Shown one piece after another: positions 6,481-13,441 of a stretch of 15,553 bases of DNA. The stretch comes from an uncultured Eubacteriales bacterium. Lineage in GTDB: Bacteria; Bacillota; Clostridia; Peptostreptococcales; Anaerovoracaceae. The position numbers were made by a program, and so were the translations under genes. The first letter of the stretch is position 1. Each line of letters begins with the position of its first letter. Location: NCBI GenBank assembly GCA_910583765.1, contig CAJTYS010000067.1:1-15553 (forward strand), read 5' to 3'. Under the pieces are notes generated by a model, which was not told where the DNA came from, made no database searches, and saw only the letters and a list, made by a program, of their open reading frames with translations.

Positions 6481-6529
6481 GGCCAATCAGATCAATTCTG
6501 AACATTCGCTCGGCCAAGAGAGGGCGTTT
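6468..6529. terminator. Long inverted repeat overlapping the RloAB terminator
   Basis: AAACGCCCT (6468-6476) pairs with AGGGCGTTT (6521-6529), and TGGCC (6480-6484) with GGCCA (6512-6516); the bases between pair with one wobble and one bulge, giving about 17 bp in all. The left arm is shared with the RloAB terminator, so the two hairpins exclude each other. It may be a bidirectional terminator or mark the right end of the inserted cargo. The rest of 6411-6718 holds only the promoter listed next and the AGGAACGCTT direct repeat at 6588-6597 and 6674-6683. Confidence 0.5.
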
Positions 6530-6595
6530 TCTGTCACTGGCCAGAGGCATGACATGATAGGCTGAGATAAAAATTTAAAACATGGAAAGGAACGC

Positions 6596-6624
6596 TTGAC
6601 ACACAGCGATGCAAGAGCTATTAT
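6596..6624 (+). promoter_or_regulatory. Promoter for the Fn3 protein gene
   Basis: TTGACA (6596-6601), 17 bases, then TATTAT (6619-6624; five of six) form a strong vegetative promoter. It is 95 bases before the ATG at 6719. This shows the Fn3 gene can be transcribed independently of the upstream conjugation and RloAB genes. Confidence 0.75.
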
Positions 6625-6718
6625 GTAAACCCAAAAGCCGAACCAACATGGAACCCAGGAAGAACAGCCAGCGAGGAACGCTTCCAAAGAGGTTTGAGAG
6701 ACGAGGAGGAGAACGAAG

Positions 6719-7630
6719 ATGGAAATTAGAAAAAAGAGAAAGCTTCCGATGATGGTCCTTTCACTGATGACCGCCTTTCTGGTGGGAACCGCCATGCTGC
6801 TGCCAGCCGAGGTCAACGCGGCCAGCAAACCCAAGAAGCCGGCGCAAGTAAAAAGCTTGACCGTGAAAGCCAAGAGTTCCACCAGCGTCACCATCAAATT
6901 CAAAAAGGTGAAAGGCGCAAAAGGCTACAAGGTTTACCAATCCACCAGCAAAAACGGCAAATACAAAAGAGTCAAGACGCTGAAAGGCAACAAGAACGTC
7001 AGCTTCACGAAAACGAAGCTAAAGAGCGGGAAACGATATTATTACCAGGTAAGAGCCTACAAGACCTACAAAAAGGGAAAGAAGACTTTATATGTTCATG
7101 GAAAGCGCAGCGCGAAGAAATCCACAGTGACAAAAAAATCCTCTTCCACTAAAGTGAAGGTTCCAAGCCCATACAAGGCGGTGGACATGAAACAGGTCAA
7201 CGCCGACATCGCCAAGGCGAAGAAATCAGGCAAGGACATTAGAAAGAGCACCACCAATAGCGATGGAGAAGTGTACAACTACTACATTTCCGCTCAAGGA
7301 AGTCTAAGCATCGGCTATATCAACAAATGGACGGACGAATGCTTTTCAGTGAACGGAGCGGCACCAGGAAAATGGTACAATGCGAATTTTGCGTTGAAGT
7401 TAAAAAGCAAGGAATGCACGGCGTATTACACGCTGGACGGAAGCACGCCAAGCCCAGGTCATGGAGCAAAAGTGACAAAATCCACTGGCAGAGTGAAAAT
7501 CAAGGCGGAGCATACGGGACCATATGGAGACGTGTATGACACGCTGAATTTAAAAATTCATTTTTACGTCAAAGGAAAATTAGTCGCTTTAGAGTATTGG
7601 TTCAGCGACCAGGAGGGTTGTTGCCATTAA
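6719..7630 (+). CDS. Secreted basic protein with fibronectin type III domain
   Basis: 303 residues with AGGAGG at 6704-6709, nine bases before the ATG. The N-terminus is a signal peptide: basic residues 2-8, hydrophobic 11-29, likely cleavage after Ala34 or Ala35 (EVNAAS). Residues about 40-135 form a fibronectin type III domain (PAQVKSLTVKA, KGYKVYQST, YYYQVRAYK). Residues about 215-300 form a beta-rich segment with YYTLDGSTPSPG (236-247), resembling the chitobiase-like C-terminal domains of surface glycosidases. No sortase signal, membrane anchor or catalytic motif is seen. The mature protein is strongly basic and ends in Cys-Cys-His, with further Cys at 208 and 233. It may bind wall polymers or the large adhesin encoded downstream; that role is inferred only from context. 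Confidence 0.75.
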   Translation: MEIRKKRKLPMMVLSLMTAFLVGTAMLLPAEVNAASKPKKPAQVKSLTVKAKSSTSVTIKFKKVKGAKGYKVYQSTSKNGKYKRVKTLKGNKNVSFTKTKLKSGKRYYYQVRAYKTYKKGKKTLYVHGKRSAKKSTVTKKSSSTKVKVPSPYKAVDMKQVNADIAKAKKSGKDIRKSTTNSDGEVYNYYISAQGSLSIGYINKWTDECFSVNGAAPGKWYNANFALKLKSKECTAYYTLDGSTPSPGHGAKVTKSTGRVKIKAEHTGPYGDVYDTLNLKIHFYVKGKLVALEYWFSDQEGCCH

Positions 7631-7656
7631 GCGAACCACCACAAAATAGGAACCAT

Positions 7657-7685
7657 GCAAAAGACACCAACAGGGTGTCTTTTGC
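7657..7685 (+). terminator. Strong terminator after the Fn3 gene
   Basis: GCAAAAGACACC (7657-7668) pairs perfectly over 12 bp with GGTGTCTTTTGC (7674-7685) around a five-base loop. The A-run and T-run lie inside the stem, so it could stop transcription in both directions. Confidence 0.8.
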
Positions 7686-7746
7686 TATATAAATGAAAAC
7701 CTTGCGCTTAATATGCGGTTGCTTTTTATAGCAATGGGAGAGAAAA

Positions 7747-7782
7747 ATGAAGAGAATCAAGAGTCGGGGCAGAGACCCCTAA
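7747..7782 (+). CDS. Possible 11-residue leader peptide MKRIKSRGRDP
   Basis: GGGAG at 7736-7740 is six bases before an ATG that opens eleven codons to TAA at 7780-7782. A short hairpin, GGGG (7766-7769) with CCCC (7776-7779), overlaps its 3' end, and a strong terminator begins five bases after the stop. The order of leader, hairpin, terminator and then the main gene is that of a transcription attenuator. The peptide has three Arg and two Lys but no run of one rare codon, so the signal sensed is unknown and the ORF may be fortuitous. Confidence 0.3.
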   Translation: MKRIKSRGRDP

Positions 7783-7786
7783 CATC

Positions 7787-7809
7787 AAAAGGCCAGAAGG
7801 CCTTTTTTT
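7787..7809 (+). terminator. Terminator or attenuator before the adhesin gene
   Basis: AAAAGGCC (7787-7794) pairs with GGCCTTTT (7799-7806) around an AGAA loop and is followed by T residues to 7809. It is a textbook rho-independent terminator only 34 bases upstream of the adhesin ATG, with no promoter visible between. Adhesin expression therefore seems to depend on read-through. Confidence 0.8.
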
Positions 7810-7842
7810 ATTGGAAAAGACAAAGACAGAAAGGAGATACTA

Positions 7843-10800
7843 ATGGATACCAGAAAGAAAAACAAGACGTTCATCGCATTGGCGATATTGATTATGGTGT
7901 TGGTAGGAATACTCGCCAACACGATTCCAGCCTTTGCCGCGTTTAACATTGACGGAACGAAACCGATTCGGAAAGACGCTGCCGATGCGAAAGCTATCTG
8001 GAACAACAAGACTCACAAAGGGGAGTATTCCACATGGGACAATGTTGGCAGCGGCTTCATCGTACCGGCTGCCTATTGCAACGTATTAAAAAAAGATAGC
8101 AAGACCACCTTTGAAAGCTTTGGGAAGACGTGTGCGGTGAAAAAAGTGACGGACGCTTACGACAAAGACCATCCCAACGCTGAGCGGGCCGACCCATCCG
8201 AGGAGTTCACCTACGCTTTTGACGTGAAGGAAAACAGCAGGGGACGCTTTGGCGCATGGATCAAAAATCTGCGAATCTATGATGCGGCCGCGAAGAGTTA
8301 CGTGCGGGTGGATTGCAGGATCACGGTCATGGACTGGGAAGACGAGACGGCCAACACGCCGAATGCGCATCACGTCACCATTCAAAAGAGCCAGCGGTCA
8401 GACATCAACATATCCGGGCTGAACGAGGCCACTTTGAAATGGGACTACTTCAAAGCCGGGACGGAAGAACCCTATGACTTGAAATCCAACGTTACCTTCG
8501 ATGACATCGACGCGACGCAATACGTGGCTTTCAAAGCGAATCAAGTGCTGTTTCAATTCGCGGCCACGGACACCCGCCTAGAATACAAGCACGCTGGCGG
8601 ATTCAACCTGTACAACAACCCTGACGAAACCAATTATCCGAGCGGGGACGACCGAAACGCTTTCGGAGTCGTCTATGAAACGGATTCGCTGGAATTCACC
8701 TATGGAACGAAAAATTCGGGGACCTGGGCGCACTTCGGATACTTGGATTACTCCATGTACGAGCCGACCCTAAATCCGCCCACGAAAAACGTGTCCGACA
8801 GGGATGAAAAGAACGCCGATCAAGTCCTGCTGTCAGGGGTAGGGGAAACCTTCACTTACAAAGTGCAGCAGAACGTGCCTTTTGGATACGCTTCCAGCAT
8901 GTTTTTCCGGTCTTTCGTCATGGAGGACACTTTGGAAAGCTGCTTGGAAGTGGTTTCCGCCACAGTGGAATTAGGAAATGGAGACGACACCGACGCTTTC
9001 AACGTTAACGTCAATGGGCAAAAGGTGACCGCCACGGCCAAAGCCTCCGCCCTCAGGGACGAAACCTTTTATAACAAGGATTACGTTCTGCGGATCAAGG
9101 CGAAACTGAAAGACAATATCACCCGTGAACAACTAGCCCCGTATCTCACCGGAGACATGGCGAAAATTCCAAACCAAGGAATCGTGACCATTGACGACAA
9201 TCCGAGAACCACGTCAGAGGTCATCACCAAAGTTTGGATGCCGGAGCCCACGAAAAGAGTTTCGGACAGCGATGAAACCAAAGTCATTTCCAACACCATT
9301 CCCTCCAGATTGGAACCCTTCACTTACGACATCGTCCAAGAGATTCCTTCCGAGGTCAGCGGCTTGACGAAATTCGGCTTCACTGACAGAATCGAATCTT
9401 GCTTGGAATTGAAAGAGGTGAAGATCCTGGAAGGAGCTGCGGACGTGACGGGCGGCTGGAACGTCAGCACGGCGGGCAACCAAGTGGAAGCCTTCGTCAG
9501 GAATCCGGGGAAAGATTTGGCGGGCAAAACCTACACCATGCGAATCAGCGTCCAAGTGAAAAATGTGCCGGATGCGACCCTGGAAGAACATGGCCACTAC
9601 AGCGCGGACAAATCCATCCTCAATTTCAAAAACAGGGCCAGGATGACATACAGAATCGGTGACGTTGTCAGCGACAACGGAGCGGACACCAATCAAGTGG
9701 ACACCACCCTGCGTTTACCAGTGGATATTAAAATCGTGAAGGACGTTGATCGTTACGAACACCAGGTGGGGGATCCCATCAACTACACGGTGAAGATCAG
9801 CCATGCCACTGACATGTGTGACGCCAGCGACGTGGTGGCCCAGGACACGGATTTGGGAAATTTTGATTTGGATTTGGAAACCGCGAAAGTCACGGGTGTC
9901 ACGGATTACCGTCTGGAGCCAATGACCGGCGGCTGGAGTTTCACCACGCCAAAGCTGGCAAAGGGACAAACGGCCACCATTCAATTTCAGGCCAGGGCGA
10001 AGAAGATTCTGAACGGGACTATCGTGCCAAACGTGGCGACCGTGAAATGTTTCGCAGTGCCGGAAAAGTCGGACAAAGAAGAAATCTACGTGAATTCCCC
10101 TAAAATGGAGGTCAAAAAACACGCGGAGCGCAGCGGATACGCAGTGGGCGAAACCGTGGATTACGTGGTGGAAGTGACGCAGATCAACGAAGGCTGCTTC
10201 ATGCGGAACGTGAAACTGACGGACGACATTCAGACGGAAGGCGTGAAGCTGCTACCAGGCACCTTGATCATCATGGACAAAGCGGGAAAAGACGTGACGA
10301 AAGACATGGACGTGACCTTCAATGGAAACAAAGGCTTTCACATTGAAACCAGCGAGAACTTCGCCGGACCTTCGGGCACGGTCCCGCCCACTGTCAAAGG
10401 CGTCCAGCCATATGAGGACCTGGAGTTCAACACGTACCTGAAAATCGAATATTCAGCGAAACTGGCCAGCGATGATCTGGCGGGAACGGACGTGGAAAAT
10501 GCGGCGATCAGCCCGGCCACGGAAAACACCAACAAGGAAACCATCAAAGACGATCCGGACATCCCGTCCGGAGGCGGTGAAGATCAGGCGATTGTGCCCG
10601 TTCGGGGTGCGGAGCTGAAAATCACCAAAGCTTCAGACAAAAGGCAGTACAAAGTGGGAGAAACCGGAATTTACACCGTGAAAGTCGAACAGATCAGGCC
10701 GGATTACGCAGCGAAAAACGTGGTCATCGAGGACCGATTCCAGGAACAAGGGATGGAGATTCAAGCGGGCAGCGTCCAAGTGAAGCATGAAGGAGACGAC

Positions 10801-11667
10801 ATAACGGAGGCATGCGAAATCACGATTGACGAAGACGCGGCTGGCTACCGCGTTGAAACCGGAAAGAACCTAGCCTTTGGAGAAGAGATGCGGGTGACTT
10901 ATGAGGTGATCTTTCTTTCCGAAGATTTGGCAGGACAGGAAGTGACCAATGCGGCTCTCACCAGCGCAGACAACGCAGGGGAGAAGGAAACGGACCACGT
11001 GGTGGAACTTTTAGAAAAAGATCCGGCCATCACTCCCGCGGAACCGGAAAACAAAGAGGCGGAGCTGGACATCCGCAAAACTTCGGACAAAGAGCTCTAT
11101 GAAGTGGGAGAACCCATCCATTACGCGCTAACGGTCAGCTCCATAGGCGAGAAGGCCGCGGAGCAGGTGGTCATCACGGATAAGATTCAAACGGAAGGCG
11201 TGAGTCTTGTGAAAGATTCCATCATCGTGTGGGACCCGGAAGGAAGCGACATGACTGAAACCTGCGAAATCCAGGCCACGGAGAACGGCTTTGACATTCA
11301 CACAGGATTGGACTTGGAGCCAGGAGAAACCATGAAAGTCACGTATCAGGCCCTAGCGGACGAAAGCACAGGGGGCGAGACGGTGGAAAACGTCTCCGTG
11401 GCGGCTTCTGACAACACGGAAGAGGTGACCGCAGAGCATGAAGTTCCGATCGCGCCTGATGATGAGCCGGAAGTCAAAAAGGTTTCCGAGGATGAAGCTA
11501 AAAGTTTGCAGCCAGAGGTGACCAACAGCGAATCCAGCGGCAAGCCAGGCGGAAAAGCTCCTCAGACAGGAGACTACATGCCCCTTTGGCTGGTGATCGG
11601 GACCATGGTTCTTTCAGGAGCGGCCATGATCGGGCACAGGATTTATAAAAGAAGAAAATTGAAATAA
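7843..11667 (+). CDS. Giant sortase-anchored surface adhesin with isopeptide and DUF11-type repeats
   Basis: 1274-residue wall-anchored protein; AAGGAG at 7831-7836 precedes the ATG by six bases. It has a signal peptide (1-33, ending IPAFAA) and a unique beta-rich head to about 310. Two fimbrial isopeptide-type (D2-like) domains follow at about 312-463 (starting PPTKNVSD) and 469-622 (starting EPTKRVSD). Four DUF11-like repeats begin near 627, 753, 922 and 1073, each opening with a strand and a Y-x-VGE/D-type turn (YEHQVGD, YAVGE, YKVGE, YEVGE). The C-terminus has the sorting motif APQTG (1239-1243), a membrane helix (about 1246-1265) and a basic tail. The first position is Ala instead of the usual Leu. 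Its location among conjugation genes suggests a role in mating contact like other plasmid-borne adhesins; ordinary host adhesion is an alternative. Confidence 0.88.
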   Translation: MDTRKKNKTFIALAILIMVLVGILANTIPAFAAFNIDGTKPIRKDAADAKAIWNNKTHKGEYSTWDNVGSGFIVPAAYCNVLKKDSKTTFESFGKTCAVKKVTDAYDKDHPNAERADPSEEFTYAFDVKENSRGRFGAWIKNLRIYDAAAKSYVRVDCRITVMDWEDETANTPNAHHVTIQKSQRSDINISGLNEATLKWDYFKAGTEEPYDLKSNVTFDDIDATQYVAFKANQVLFQFAATDTRLEYKHAGGFNLYNNPDETNYPSGDDRNAFGVVYETDSLEFTYGTKNSGTWAHFGYLDYSMYEPTLNPPTKNVSDRDEKNADQVLLSGVGETFTYKVQQNVPFGYASSMFFRSFVMEDTLESCLEVVSATVELGNGDDTDAFNVNVNGQKVTATAKASALRDETFYNKDYVLRIKAKLKDNITREQLAPYLTGDMAKIPNQGIVTIDDNPRTTSEVITKVWMPEPTKRVSDSDETKVISNTIPSRLEPFTYDIVQEIPSEVSGLTKFGFTDRIESCLELKEVKILEGAADVTGGWNVSTAGNQVEAFVRNPGKDLAGKTYTMRISVQVKNVPDATLEEHGHYSADKSILNFKNRARMTYRIGDVVSDNGADTNQVDTTLRLPVDIKIVKDVDRYEHQVGDPINYTVKISHATDMCDASDVVAQDTDLGNFDLDLETAKVTGVTDYRLEPMTGGWSFTTPKLAKGQTATIQFQARAKKILNGTIVPNVATVKCFAVPEKSDKEEIYVNSPKMEVKKHAERSGYAVGETVDYVVEVTQINEGCFMRNVKLTDDIQTEGVKLLPGTLIIMDKAGKDVTKDMDVTFNGNKGFHIETSENFAGPSGTVPPTVKGVQPYEDLEFNTYLKIEYSAKLASDDLAGTDVENAAISPATENTNKETIKDDPDIPSGGGEDQAIVPVRGAELKITKASDKRQYKVGETGIYTVKVEQIRPDYAAKNVVIEDRFQEQGMEIQAGSVQVKHEGDDITEACEITIDEDAAGYRVETGKNLAFGEEMRVTYEVIFLSEDLAGQEVTNAALTSADNAGEKETDHVVELLEKDPAITPAEPENKEAELDIRKTSDKELYEVGEPIHYALTVSSIGEKAAEQVVITDKIQTEGVSLVKDSIIVWDPEGSDMTETCEIQATENGFDIHTGLDLEPGETMKVTYQALADESTGGETVENVSVAASDNTEEVTAEHEVPIAPDDEPEVKKVSEDEAKSLQPEVTNSESSGKPGGKAPQTGDYMPLWLVIGTMVLSGAAMIGHRIYKRRKLK

Positions 11668-11680
11668 CATCACATAGCGC

Positions 11681-11716
11681 AAGGGAAGGTTCGCGGCATG
11701 GCTAGCCTTCCCTTTT
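11681..11716 (+). terminator. Terminator after the adhesin gene
   Basis: AAGGGAAGG (11681-11689) pairs with CCTTCCCTT (11706-11714) over 9 bp with a 16-base loop and four T at 11713-11716. It lies between the adhesin stop and the Maff2 ribosome binding site. Confidence 0.7.
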
Positions 11717-11737
11717 CACGTTAGGAGGAAAAGGACA

Positions 11738-12025
11738 ATGATGAACAAAATAACGGATTTCATTCACAGCATGGGAGCAGTGAAGGGTACGTACATGGCG
11801 GGAACGGGAATCGCCAGCATCGACAGCGGGCTTAACATTTTAAAAACCGTGAGCGTGGGATTGATCAGCGGCATTGGGATCGTCATCGTGGCCTGGGCCG
11901 GATTTGAAATCGGCATGGCCCTATATCAACACGACACGGCGCAGATCCCAGGTTCCCTGAAAAAGGTGGCGGGCGGCCTGGTGATGATCGGGATCGGCGT
12001 TTTCATCGGATTGTTCGCCGCGTAA
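11738..12025 (+). CDS. Maff2/VirB2-like small membrane protein (pilin-like)
   Basis: 95 residues with two membrane helices (about 38-62 and 76-94) linked by a short loop containing AQIPGSLKKVAGGLVM, which is typical of the Maff2 proteins of Tn1549/CTn-type conjugation modules. Size and topology resemble VirB2/TrbC subunits, so it probably forms part of the mating channel or a pilus-like structure. AGGAGG at 11723-11728 is nine bases before the ATG at 11738; the adjacent ATG at 11741 is an equally possible start. The VirB6-like gene follows 14 bases after the stop, as expected for one operon. No independent promoter was recognised. Confidence 0.8.
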   Translation: MMNKITDFIHSMGAVKGTYMAGTGIASIDSGLNILKTVSVGLISGIGIVIVAWAGFEIGMALYQHDTAQIPGSLKKVAGGLVMIGIGVFIGLFAA

Positions 12026-12039
12026 GGAGTTGAGGAAAC

Positions 12040-12924
12040 ATGAATGGCACACACATGGTTTCAGTCTGCTTCATGAGCGTTTTTTCCGCTCTGGAAGAAG
12101 CACCCAAGTTCTTTTGGGACACGGGAATCGACTTTTACAATGGCTGCGTGAAGATTTTGCTGTCCGTGCTGACCGTGAAGGTGGCGAGCGCGGGCGGACA
12201 GGCGGATTCAGTGCAGGGCGTGGTTTCGGAAGCCTATGGGACCATCACGCAAGGCGGGATTTACGAGCATTTTCTGCTCCTTGGAGGCTCCCTGACCATT
12301 TGCTTTTTCCTGATCGGCTACTGCAGGGAGAGCATTGACATTAGAAAAATTTCCAATTTGGAAGAAAACCTCTTTCTTTTCATCAAGCTGTTTTTAGGCG
12401 TGGGATGCGTGACGCAAATCGGCGTTTGGATGCCTCGATTGATCAGCTGGTCCACGCTGATCATACAGGAATTTTTCCACGTGACCACCGTGGGGATCAC
12501 CAAAACCGGAGCGGATTTTTATGAAAGCGTTGACAACCCCATCGCTTCCGTGATCTTTGGCATGATTTTCGCCATCGTGATGGTGGTGTGCGGAAGCGGC
12601 ATTTTGATGATCGGCCTTTCTCGGCTGTTCAAACTGCTGATTTACATGGCCCTCGCGCCCGCCATGCTGTCCACCATCGCTGGAGGCGGCGGGATCAATC
12701 GAACGGCGATCAACTGGATCAAAGAATTCATCGCCACTTGTTTCAGCAACGTGGTGATGGTGCTGGCAGTGGTGGTTTCCACCAAACTGGTGGGCATCAA
12801 CCTAAAACCTGAGTGGGACGGCATTCTAGCGGCCATGCTGCTGATCGTGGAAAGCGTCTGCGTGCTGGGACTGATCAAAACCGCCGATGGCATCCTGGCC
12901 AGGATTTTAGGCGCGGCGGGATAG
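12040..12924 (+). CDS. VirB6/TrbL-like polytopic conjugation protein
   Basis: 294 residues, largely hydrophobic, with membrane helices near 34-50, 78-97, 110-128, 168-195, 196-215, 232-252 and 262-282. A helix pair carries GLSRLFKLLIYMALAPAM (192-209), a pattern typical of VirB6/TrbL-like inner-channel proteins; the length fits the CD1112-like family of clostridial elements. GAGG at 12032-12035 and AAGGAG at 12024-12029, which overlaps the Maff2 stop, precede the ATG. It should form the membrane pore of the secretion channel together with VirB4, PrgI and the VirB2-like protein. PrgI follows 16 bases downstream. The frame is intact and nothing unusual was noticed. Confidence 0.85.
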   Translation: MNGTHMVSVCFMSVFSALEEAPKFFWDTGIDFYNGCVKILLSVLTVKVASAGGQADSVQGVVSEAYGTITQGGIYEHFLLLGGSLTICFFLIGYCRESIDIRKISNLEENLFLFIKLFLGVGCVTQIGVWMPRLISWSTLIIQEFFHVTTVGITKTGADFYESVDNPIASVIFGMIFAIVMVVCGSGILMIGLSRLFKLLIYMALAPAMLSTIAGGGGINRTAINWIKEFIATCFSNVVMVLAVVVSTKLVGINLKPEWDGILAAMLLIVESVCVLGLIKTADGILARILGAAG

Positions 12925-12940
12925 AAAGGAGAGACGGAAC

Positions 12941-13441
12941 ATGGATCATGAAAGGATCGAACTGAACATCAACGATGATTTGGAACAGTACAAAGCGGAA
13001 CTGTGGAAAGGGCTTTCCTTGGAAGAATTGAAAAAGGCGTGCCTGGTCTTGCTGGGCACCAGCCTCGTTTTCCTGTTTCTGCGATTCGTCTGTTATTTGC
13101 CCGCGGTGATTTGCCTGTGGGTGACCATGTTGCTGGTCACGCCCATGGCCCTGCTTTTGTTCCTGCGAGTGCAAGGCCTGACTCTAAGGGTATATGGAAA
13201 GCGGCTGTGGGCCGCGCGCTTTGACGAGCCCCTTTGTTTCGTCAGCGATGAAGTGGACCTTCCTAAGCCAGTGGCAAAAGTGAGCCGGAAACAAAAAAGG
13301 ACAGCGCGAAGGCAGGAGCGGCAGGAGTATCAAGCCCACAAGAAACTTTTAAAGGAGCGGAAGAAAGAAGATAAAGCAAAGGCAAAGAAAGAAAAGAGAA
13401 ACAGACAGAAAGGAACAAAAAAACATGGGAATCTTTCATAA
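12941..13441 (+). CDS. prgI: PrgI family conjugation protein
   Basis: 166 residues. The start MDHERIELNINDDLEQYK, followed by two close membrane helices (about 34-52 and 54-76) and the segment GKRLWAARFDEPLCF, is the PrgI layout. Such small membrane proteins occur beside VirB4 in Gram-positive type IV secretion modules and are thought to help assemble the channel (VirB3-like place). Residues about 112-166 form a long Lys/Arg-rich helical tail, likely cytosolic. AAGGAG at 12926-12931 is nine bases before the ATG. The 3' end overlaps the VirB4 gene by 17 bases, indicating translational coupling. Confidence 0.87.
   Translation: MDHERIELNINDDLEQYKAELWKGLSLEELKKACLVLLGTSLVFLFLRFVCYLPAVICLWVTMLLVTPMALLLFLRVQGLTLRVYGKRLWAARFDEPLCFVSDEVDLPKPVAKVSRKQKRTARRQERQEYQAHKKLLKERKKEDKAKAKKEKRNRQKGTKKHGNLS

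Noticed and set aside
7713..7946. 77-codon frame running from the adhesin leader into the adhesin gene
   Set aside because: It passes through a strong terminator and overlaps the adhesin start in another frame; composition looks non-coding.
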